Of a stretch of DNA of 64,000 nucleotides, positions 46,301-58,300 are shown one piece after another. The notes below the pieces were generated by a model, which was not told the DNA's origin, did not search any database, and saw only the letters and a list, made by a program, of their open reading frames with translations. How positions within the stretch are numbered: position 1 is the first letter of the stretch; each line of letters starts with the position of its first letter. Location of the stretch: NCBI GenBank assembly GCA_024516035.1, contig CM044959.1, forward strand, positions 22,804,884 through 22,868,883, given 5' to 3'. The translations under genes and the position numbers were made by a program. Source of the DNA: Bactericera cockerelli (taxonomy: Eukaryota; Arthropoda; Insecta; Hemiptera; Triozidae).

Positions 46301-49300
46301 GAAGGAATTTTCCGAGCCGGCTTCGGCAAAATAGACCGCGCTCGAAAAAAGCACCACACCTGAAAGTATCAATACAAATATGAGAAGAGATTGGCATTAG
46401 TTTACTAAAATAAAATAAAGAGGAAGGAATTTGAAAAAAGTTTACCTCATGTCACCGTAGCCGACGGTTGTCATGGTGACAACTGCCCACCAAAATGCAT
46501 CCGGTATAGATTTGAAGAAGGACTGGTCGGATCCTGCTTCAGCGAAATATACAGTACTTGAAAATAAAACGACTCCTGCAAATATGTACATCAAAACAAA
46601 GATGAAGTTGCATTGCATTACTCTGTCAAAAACATTAAGAAGACATTCGCTATAATATATGTTTTTATAGTCAGGTAATGTGAGATAAATATATGCTTTT
46701 ATAGTCAGGTAATATGAGATGGATGATGGAGGAAAAATGAAAAGACACATATATTTGAGATTTTTCTAAAATATAAGAGGAAACGTGTTGGGAGTAAACA
46801 GTAAAGAACAAGGAAGTGTTTCGAAGTTGTTGTAGAGAGAAAAATCATTGATAAGCAAGAGCAAAGTGAATAGGATTGGTATTTGTATTTCATTGTACCT
46901 AGCTAGTTGTTTTCAGAGAAAATAATGAACCCCTAATGTTGTTAAAAATTCTCATGTGATAGGCTCGATACTTGCATTTTTATGTAGTTTTGTCTTAAGC
47001 AATCTAAAACTTACGCCTGTGATATCTAGAAGGTCAATAAAGGCCTGAGTTACCACACCGAGTATGAGTAATATGAAAAAGAATTCATCAAATACATTGT
47101 ACACTTGTTCAGATTAGCAAACAACATGGGTAGCTAAATGAAACATAATGTCGTTTTGCTTGAAGGCATACCTGGCTGCCACATCGACATACCTACCTTG
47201 TCGAAATTAAATTTCAATGAAACAATTTCAAGACTAAGGTGAAGGGTCACTTGGAGCAAATTGAATTTGATGACGTCAAACAAATGGTTGGCACTTTTCG
47301 TGCTCTTCTGCTCCCAGAATTAGCGATGAACGAGACACAATCGTACCAATAAAATAATGGTTTAATGGGAATTATATCAGAATCATACAATTGGTAGGTA
47401 CAACATGTACGGTATTTTATCAAAATTTAGGAAATAATAGCACAGGTAGGAAAATAAAGGCATCATTCTAGAGGACTTCAAATATAATATAATAATATTT
47501 AAGAAATATATCACATAAGTATTAGTTGTTTTTACAAAAGATAGTTCCAATATTTTGATAGATGTACAAATTTACATATTACATTCTACAACTATATAAA
47601 TATTATCCCTTCGATACATACATACATATTATATTATGGTCTAAAATTACTTTAAAGGGCAGAATAAAGGGCAGAAGAGGATAAAACCGAATTCCAGATG
47701 TTAATGCTAAACCACACACACACAAACTATTAACACATGTCTAAAGTTGTCTTTTTGACATCAATAATAACGCTATCAACAATATCAACATATTGACCCA
47801 CTTACCTTCATGATTTATTAAGTCGTATCATACCACCATGAGATAATAAGTCGTACCATACCACCATGAGATAATAATATCAACATACAGTACCCTTAAC
47901 CATTCGCAGGTTGTTCTGGTGACAATAGACTACCATAAATATAAAAGTAAATGTATCTAACATAAAAAAAATTCTCATTATAAAAGTAAATGTATCTAAC
48001 ATAATCGATAGAATTACTTGGTAATTGGATTTTAAATCAAAGAGTATTATTGTAATCTTTATCATAATAATTGGCATAGTAATTAGTAACATCCGGAAGA
48101 TGTAGATTGTTATACATGGTTTTATATCGATTATGTTTTCGTCGTGGTTTATCTGTGCTGTCATGTTGCATCATGTCCGATTGCTGAAAAGAATGTAACC
48201 TAATTGTCATCGTTTCTTACTTAATAGTTGTAAGTCAAGTTTAATCAAGCTTTCAACACTGGGCTGACATAATCCAATTTAGAAAACTTCTATTTCAAGA
48301 CGAAACGAATCCAAGACATGTGTGCAATACGTGATTATACCACTGGCTAGCTTTCCTGTCTGAGCTGTCTCTGTTTACAAGATATTCAAGGTATCTACTG
48401 GAGAAGGAAGTAGTCGGGTTGATTATCACCCTGGTTGCTTCCTTTTAAAGTTTACTGAAAGTTCTGAATAACATTAGGAGAAGTAGTAGTAGTAAACACA
48501 CTTTGAAATTTATTTACATAAATCACAAAGAGTGTGATTATTGCCTGAGGCAATCTCTACCATCCAACACATGATCTGATCTTGCACCACTTAGAAGTGC
48601 ACACAAAAATTCATTACAATACTCCAAGCAGAAGGATTTTCTACACCTCTCACAAACCTGTTCAAAAATTTATTATCTTCCCAAACGAAAAAAATACGTT
48701 CTTTACCAAAAACATTCAACGTCAGGGGTATTCCAAGGTTCTAACTGTTCAACCTAATCGAAAACACAAATAAAAGTCCTAAAAAAACATGGTATGATAA
48801 TCTGCCATTACCAAGACATACAAACAATCACCACACTTTATAAAACCTAATACACTACACACTAGAACATTGTGTACCTCTTTGGTGTCCAAAAACAAGA
48901 CGTTACAAATTACCAACAATGAATATTGCTAGTTCTAAATGACAACAGATTTTTTGCAAACATACTCGTTATTCCAAAGGTATTTTTCTTCGTGCCATTG
49001 GAGTTAACGCGTTTATAAAAATGAGAAGAATAGGCTATGTGTAATTTCTAGAGCCTCTCGCTTGGAAAGGGGTGGTATTAATGGCGCAGAATTTCCAGAA
49101 ATAATAACAACTCTACTAGAAATAATAACAACTATAGCAAGTGAGTTTCCTGAACATTGTACCCTTGGGTGTTTTGTACCCATAACACTAATGATCAGTA
49201 AAACTAACGTGAATTACAGCTAAAGTTTCATGTGCGAACCATTCAGATCTAGTGACCGAACAGAGGTGCAATATAATTATATGAGTCAAACATTGGTGGA

Positions 49301-52300
49301 AATTGTTTTATTTTTTAATTTGGGTTTAACGTCGCTTTCAACTACATGGTCATATCACGACCAGTTTGTTACCCTCCATTCGCAGGAAACTCACAAAACT
49401 GCTACCCACATCAACCCAGCCTGGGTTGGGCCTGAATTCCATCATCACGACCTCGCTGGACATTGCTTAACTTCGGTGATCCTACAAGAACCGGTGCATT
49501 CAACGCGCCATCGACGCTGGCGACGATAGTTTTAATTATACATTGATATTCATGAACTTGAAAAGATACACAGACACACGTATCACATAATTTGTCAGAC
49601 TTTACACTAATTGGGTATTATAGATAGACTGCGCATAAAGCAGACAGACAACTTGATGTAAGAAGAGATCTCCGAAGACATCATGATTCAAACGGCAATA
49701 GATAACTATATGGAGAAACATTAGTAAAACTGACTCTTGCAAAATAGATCGAACTCATAGGGTGGTAATTCAGGATGAATGGAAACGTAGTGACGAGTTA
49801 TTGCCCCTAATAAACGAAGGTGCTGTAAATTTATGTACGTACTACATACACAGTAAGGCGAGACCTGTAAAAAAAACACTGCCAATTATGGACACAATAC
49901 TTCCTCGTGATTGCTTCACATTGTAAACACGTGCCAAATTTGAGATTTTTTTAGAAAATTACTTGTATCTCTAAAACGGCTCAACCGATTTTCTTCAAAT
50001 TTGTTTTATATGGTAGAATATTGTTTTTTTATACATTCTAGATTCTACAAAAAATTCTGTATCGGCAAGTCGTGGTCCTTATTTTTTGACTTCTTTGTCC
50101 AAAATTTCGGATTTTCTTAAATATCAGAGTCAAATTATAATTAATTTAAAAGTAATTATAAAAAACCTATGTAAAATAATAATATGCATAACCATACAAA
50201 ATTTCATCAAAATCGAGTGTACCGTTCACGAGATATCAGCGTTTAAGTAAAAAGTTAGTGGTCAGGCGCATGGTCTCTTTCACCAAGAACCGCTAGTACG
50301 AATTCGATGAATTTAAAATGGGACCATCTGCAGAATGTCTCCTAGATGTGTGCAAAATTTCATCAAAATCGGTCGAGTAGTTTCCGAGATTTGCGCGTTA
50401 CAAGGAATCGTTTTAACAGACCGACAGACAGACCGACAGACCGACGGACCGACAGACAGACACAAAACCAAATTTGCTCAGGAGGTTATGAAACGTCCAG
50501 AAATATGAAAAAAATTGAAATCGAAGCAAAAAAATATTTTTTTTTACAAAAACGAACACAATACTTCCGATTTCTAATATTAGAAATTTCTCGGAAGTAA
50601 AAATATTTTTTTTTACAAAAACGAACACAATACTTCCGATTTCTAATATTAGAAATTTCTCGGAAAGTAATAGCAAGTGAAGAAAAATGTAAAATAAATG
50701 AAAAATTACTAATCGGAATGTCAAACAAATGACCATTGTCTTTCTACTTGGATCCATCTTATAAGAATGATTTTTTAAAATGGATATAAAATTATCTGTC
50801 ACCGCTTTTATATAGAACCTGAACTCCTGTGTTTTATTTCACAAAACTAGAGCACACAAACAAGCAAACAACACAAGACATGTGATATTTAAGAAAAAAT
50901 AAATCAATGGAGACCTTGTGTGTTCCAGAATAGGTTCAGTCTCGGATGTAAACAAATTCAAAGACTCCGGAAAAAATGTCTTGCACAAGAACGAAAGAAA
51001 TTTGTCAAAATATTATTTTGTTTTGAAGCATCAATAGAAGTTTTTTCTTTCTCAACTTCCGGCAAGCAACATTTAGAAATGGAACAGAGAATGAGAAGGG
51101 AGGCGACCAAGTTTTGTGCCACTACAAAGTCTCCCCATGTTTGTGTCAAGGCAAGTAATCCTCCCTGACACATTTTTAACCCCTTTGTGTCACATGTCAT
51201 ATCGGTTACGATATCTTCAGTTAGAGGGAGGCAGGACCATGGAGGAGAGAAAGTTTCAGAGGTGTTGTTCCGTACAACTTATTTGCACTCAGAACTTGGC
51301 TCAGGAGTCAAGCACATAGTAAAAACTAAAAATATACAGTCTTATACGTTGACAAAAGTATCCTGTAATCTATAATGACCTCTTGACTATTGATTTCCCA
51401 TTAAAACCCCATTCATGATACCACCTAGACTTCATGTGCCACTCTGGTTAAAAAAAAATCCTTTCTAAAGTCACTCGAAGGACTCGTTAAAATTTTATAT
51501 TCAATCATCTATTGCTAGATATTATTATCATTTCTTGTGAAATTGCCAGATTTGGCAAACGTTGTCCGCATAAAACTATTATTGAAATAGAAAATGTGTA
51601 CTCACCTATAAACAAGAAAAATATGAGCAATCCAAGTTCTCGCATTGAGGCCTTCAACGTACGTCCCAGTATTTGAAGTCCTTTGGAGTGGCGAGACAGC
51701 TTGAATATTCGAAAAACACGAACTAACCTAATGACCCTTAAAATAGCTAACGACATGGCTTGATTCGTACTCTTATCCTGAGGACTAACGGGGGCTTTCG
51801 GAAGATTGAGCACATCCTCTTCTTCAGCCACCACGGTAGCCAAAGTTATAAAATAGGGAATGATCGCGATGATATCAATGATGTTCATCACGTCACGGAA
51901 GAAGTTGAGTTTGTTTGGACACGCCAGAAATCTGACAGAGAGCTCGAACGTGAACCAAATGATACACAAAGTTTCAATAAGGAAGAACGGGTCAGTGATA
52001 TCAGGCACTTCGTCTTCTTCAATTTTGGTGCCATTCGTGGTCGTATTGAACACTTTGTAGTGCTTGAACTCTGGCAGCGTCTCCAAACAAAATATAACAA
52101 TGGACAGTAAAATAACGAACACGGAAATAATGGCGACCACACGGGCAGCCTGTGAGCTCTCAGGATACTCAAACAACAGCCAGACTTTTCTTTGGAATTC
52201 GTGTGAAGGCAACGGTTTCTCCTCTTCCTTGATGAAACCCTCATCTTCCCTGCAAATGAAGAAAAACAAGACATCAGTTAGATAAAACATGACCAATCTC

Positions 52301-55300
52301 ACTCATATTGAACAATTTGTAAAGTAAATGGTTTGATTAGGATGTCTAAAGGATTTTTGTATTGTGTATACGAACTTTGAGCTGTAGGTATAAAGTATAC
52401 ATGCTTCTATAATTTTAAGTAAAATATGGATATTATAAGGCCGATGGAAATTGGTAAATTTGAAAATGTTCTTTCGTCGAAGACGATTCATTTCAAAGAG
52501 AGTGACCATTCTGTGAGTTGTTCACCATAGGTAAAAGACACACATTGTGTGCCTTAGTATTGAGATACTCCTCATCACATCATTTACCAACTCATTGCTT
52601 GCTCGTAATACCGACACTCGTCGCTAATCCATATAAATTAAACTTATTTTTCCTCACGAGAGAGGAAAAATAATTTCCCGAACCCACTGAGAATCGAAAC
52701 CAGGTCTCTTGCTGCAAGCCAAAAACGCTAAAAATGAGATATTTTTATTTTCGTGTGCACACTTACATAATATATTATGTGTCTAGACTATCCACAACTC
52801 CATATACTATTTCCTGCCTCCACTTACCTAAATTTATTTGTGGCGATCTCGCCAAGCTCGTAAAATTTGATCTCCTCAGAGAACACATCTAGAGGGACGT
52901 TCACCGGCCTTCTCAGTCTTCCACCACTTTGGTAGTAGTACAAAATGGCGTCGAAACTAGGACGGTTTCGGTCGAAAAAATATTCGTTCCTGAGAGGGTC
53001 GAAGTAACGAATCCGCCGCGCTGGATCCCCGAGTAAAGTTTCTGGAAATTGGTTCAGTGTGCGGAGTTGAGTCTCGAACCTAAGCCCGCTCACCTGTGAA
53101 CCAAACGAGGAAATTATGAGATGAGATAACTAGCACTGGATTTAACTTTGCAGTTTTTCGCCCGCTACCTGAAATTGATTGCACAATTAGTCGAAAATAC
53201 TCTTTGTGCATAATTGGTACCTCAGATATTCAGTGATCAGTTGGTCAATAAATCTTCTATGAGTGCAGGATTTTTCTGTTTTTAACATTTATAGATAAAT
53301 GTAGTTATTGGAAGGCCATTTGGAAATTACTAACAATTTTTCTATTTCAGTCGTGTGGGTTTTGGTAATATTTTAGGGAAAAAATGAGAGTACATTACTT
53401 TCAAAATTCCAAGGAGGGATTCGTAGTACTTAGGGACTGCTAGCCACCTTAAATACTCAATAACCTTTCAAAAGAACTAGCCTACGCGGCTTATCAAACA
53501 CCTCGGCCGAGGTGTGAAGAACGCCTATACAAAGAAAGAGACAGCCCGGCAGAGTGTAAGGTTACGGAAAAACATAGTTCCCATGCATTTCATGTACTTT
53601 CAGCCAGCGAAAAGTGCAACATGAATTTCAAAATTCGCGATTTTTATTGCAGAAATGGACTTTACGTTGAAAATTAAATTGATTTGACTTTTTGTTTGAC
53701 TTCCTAGGCCAACGGGAACCCTATTTTCGAGACCCCCCAACAATCGTGAAAGACATGAAAACATTCATAATTTTTTTCTTCTGTTTTTTTTTTTTCATAC
53801 GGATCCTTTGAGACCCGACTTCGTGTCTTTAACTTGGCACTGAAGATTAAGTGAGGTGTCTAAAGTGATCAAGATATAATGGAGATGAGCCCGAATCAAA
53901 AAAAAAAATCTAAATTATAAGCGGGCGTCCCATTTGGGCGGCCTCGGGTTTTGGGAGCCCAAATCGGGAATTGAAGGATAATACTAATCTTAAGTGGTAT
54001 CAAATGAAAGATCTTGATGAGCAGATAGCAAATTTATTGATTTTATTCCTTCATCCGGTCCACTGGTGGCACCTGGTGGCCTTTTCATTTTCTTTGGCGG
54101 GTAGGTACCTTCGAATCCTTAGCTTAGTGGTCAGATCTTGGCCAGTATGTATTTTTCGAGATGACCTCGCTCTCTCACTGCAAAATTTTAATGTTTAAAT
54201 TTCCAAGTATTCATTTAGTTAGTTCATTTTCTGTCCGTTGCTTTAGAAGATAACTTTGTCTATTGGTAGCATGCTCGACCTGCCACCCAGTCAGCATGGG
54301 TTCGAATCCTGGCGGGGACGAAATTTTTTAGCTCTATATTTTCAATTTGGGCTTAACGTTGTTTTGTTTTTCCGATCTTTATATTTGATCTTCATGACGA
54401 CCTCATTAGCCTCGCGAGGAAAATTTTAGTAGTTGCAGAATTGGCCAATGACCTGTGGCGGCATTACGAGATTGATTTTGGACAATCATGGTTGGATGGA
54501 GATAAAATATGATGAATTAGCTCTCATAATGTCGATGTGACTTTGGCCAAGTGGGTAGCATACTAGGCTTGCACGCACGATGACTTGGGTTCGATCCCAT
54601 TCAAGGAAGTTTTTTTTCTCTGTCCATTATGTCCGGGTACACTCATACCTCGTGAGGTATTGATAAGGGTCGTCACCACCGAGTTCTCTCCCGCTCATGG
54701 TTTTATCAACACCAAATTGTCTCCCGTCGCGTCGCTTGCATTTTTACCTGATTTTATACCTACATAGTTTAGGTCTAGCATAAAAATTATAATCGAAACA
54801 CCTAAGAATCATTGATATAGACCTGAGGCATGGCCTTCTATGTCTTTTTCCTAACCCTATGATAAACCCAAGGCATGGCCTTCTATATATTTACCTAACC
54901 CTACTATAAACCCGAGGCATTGCCTTCTATGTATTATCCCTAACCTCACTATATTCCTGAGGCATGGCCTTCGATGTATTTTACCTAACTTTACTATACA
55001 CTGAAGGCATTGCCTTTCATTAGTTAGAGATTTTAAAGATTTCCTTATAAAAGGCCGATTCTTCTATAATAATGATAATTTTATAGTTTTCATTTTCTTA
55101 AATACCTAATGTAAAAAATCATGGTCTTATTTCCGGGAGAGATACTCGTGGTGACCCCTGCAACAAGCCGGAGGGAATTCGGGTATGAAAAGGTCAACGG
55201 GAGAGAACTCATTACCTCAACTTGATAAGGTGATTACAAAATGATTTCTTTGGCATTTGTAAATCCAGGTGTTTTAGTGTCCCTCATAGGATGCTCCGAG

Positions 55301-58300
55301 GTCTATTTAGCATTAAAAGATAAACCTAATCATGTGGAGTATAGAATCAAAATGTCTTGCATTGAAAATTTATATCTTATTTATTCACTTAGGGGACTCA
55401 GGGGGCCAAATCTGTGATCCAAATACATATTGACCTTAGAAATTACATGCGTACTGCTAAAACTATATCTTAATAAAAAGACAACTTGGTACATTCACAT
55501 TTTCCCAGCTTATTTAATTTTGTTATTCATAATGTTTTAGTAGTGTATGAACCTATATTTTCGTACAAAAAGAACTGATATCCCCCCAAAAACACCACTT
55601 CGTGGTTAAAAAAAGAAGAACGCCTCACTCAAAAGAATGATTATAATTAGCTAAAAATAAATGATATCAAATTGAGAACACCTTACCCTCTCTCTTTCTA
55701 TATCTCTGCACTCTTCTCTGAATTTATTCCTCTTATGTTTATCTTTCTTTATCCTTTCTAGGGTCATCCTAAACTTGATTTCTCTTTAAATTTACTTGTT
55801 GCACGGCAATAAAAAATGGCGGTCGCGGTGTAATTTTCTCGATTCAAATCAAATAGGTTCAGAAAAATCATACTCCGACCGCCATTTTTTATTGCCGTGC
55901 AACAAGTAAATTTAAAGAGAAATCAAGTTTGGGATGACCCCTAGAAAGGATAAAGAAAGATAAACATAAGGGGAATAAATTCAGAGAAGAGTGCAGAGAT
56001 ATAGAAAGAGAGAGGGTAAGGTGTTCTCAATTTGATATCATTTATTTTTAGCTAATTATAATCATTCTTTTGAGTGAGGCGTTCTTCTTTTTTTAACCAC
56101 GAAGTGGTGTTTTTGGGGGGATTAAATTACTACATCTAAAAAAGACGAAATGAACTCGTTAAGAACCCTTCCTCAAGCCCTAGTGAACTCGGGTAGGACG
56201 TGAAATCGTTACCTCCTATCCCAATGGCTCTTAGAACCATTGGCTCTATTGTGATTGGTAGAATGTTCATGTCCGGCTGAAGCCATTAGATAGTATAAGG
56301 GTTCAGTGGAAGAGATTGCCATAGGAAATAACCCCGCCCTTTAGTGACGACATCTGTTTATATTTTATCAATGTTGTTTATTATATTATTATTATTTTTT
56401 TTTTTTGTAAATGTTGTATATTAATTTTTATCATTATTTGTTTGTACATACCTGTCAATAAAGAATTTAATAATAATAACAATAATAATATAAGCATCTC
56501 AAAACTAGGTCTAACGGACATACCGTAACCAACATTGGTAGTCGATGTGGTTACGGCACTGGACTTGTAGGTAATGTGAACAAACTAGCGCATATTATAT
56601 CCAGGATTTGTGGATCGGATCCCATCCGATTGGATTTTTCTTCATTCATTTGAGTATGTGACCACGTAGTAATAATACTCTGAGGGTTAGGTGATAGAAA
56701 ACGCTTTAAGCATTAAGCTCGCCTGGTAGTTACTATTATTTTCTTAAGGTAGAGGTATCTCATACTTACGTTGATAACGACTCTTTCACAAAAGAAAATG
56801 CTTTGAGCACTAACCACGCCTGATAGTTACTATTATTTTCTTTAGGTAGAGGTATCTCATACTTACGTTGATAACGACTCTTTCACAAAAGTCATGGTCG
56901 TGTGGAATGGGTTCGAAGTGGTCTACCCCGGGATAGTGCTGCGAGTGTGAGGGTGGCCCTTCCTCGTCCTGGCTGCTTAATTTCGGCAGCGACCTGAAAA
57001 CAGAGCAGGGAAGAAAGAGATAAGATCACAACTATGCACTAGCTCAGTAGCGGTACAGTGCCACGTGGGTTGTTCGCCCGTAGTTGGTGACGTCAGGGCC
57101 GGGTCAGCCATAGTAGTACGGGCCCCGCGTTTTTGGGGCCACGCGCTTTTTGGGCCAAGGCTTTTTTAAAACTTACACTGGATATTGTACTTTATACTGT
57201 AGAAAATTACATTGCATCTATTGAATTTTAAGGCTTTTCAAGCATCTTATAATAGTACCTTGAAAATAATATTTTAGATTTATTTCCCAGATATTTTCTT
57301 CTGTGACAGGGTATTCAAGAAATATTTTCGGTGAAGTTTTCTAGAACATATCACACTGAGACCTTTCAAAGAAAATTGCAAGTATTTGTGGGTTCCAAGC
57401 AAAGAATAATATGTATGTTAAATTGTTGGCATAATGGGACTACCTGTCTTGCGCTGACAGTCTAAATAAAGCACTACTTATACTTATGTGTGATTTTATT
57501 CGTGGTGAAGCACAAGGTCTCTTCACAATTTTTTTGTGGGTAAACGCAGCATTACTAAGAGCCTCCTTCAAATTTCGAATTCTATTACATTAATTTCTTT
57601 TTACTTTGGTAATGCCGCCACTGGTCATTATTCATACAAGTAACTACTCATTTTTCCTCACGAGCTATGAATGGACCCTGAACACCTAAGTACAGAGCAG
57701 GATAATTCCTGCCTTGCTGGGGATCGAACCCAGCTCACCATGCGTGCAATGCCTAGCGCGCTAACTCACTCGGCAACGGTGACTACTGCAAATAATGATA
57801 TTTTAAATTGATTTCACGCTTTTATAGGATCATTAGACAATATTTTCGGAAGAGTTTTTTTTAGGAACCATTACATTAAGAATTTCACCATCCGAGAGAG
57901 AAAGGGCCACTATTTCGTATACACCCCATAAAGCTATCAACGAATTTGAAAGAAAAACACAGCGCGGTGAAGTTATATAGAAAACAAACATGGTAATAGG
58001 ACCCCGCCCCCTCCCCATTCATTCGGGTGGGGCGGTAGGGGAAGCAAGGGCATGGAACTTCAAATTAAAAGATTCCTTGGAACCGCAAGGTGTACCTGAA
58101 CATTTTGACTTGATTATCTCCTAAAAGGTGCGTGAATGGTTCAATAAAGTGTGTCATATTCATATCTATACAAAACTCAAGTTAAAAAGTTCAATTTTTC
58201 CTGAACAAAGGGACTCCCACTAACCGAAATAATAATAACATCTTGAAACGTAAGGTATATGAAAGTAACAATCATTATTATGATTAATTCCTCGTACCCT

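Noticed and set aside
50346..50802. Overlapping frames in the ACAGACCGACAGAC region
   Set aside because: They are produced by microsatellite and duplicated AT-rich units on both strands; no protein family features.
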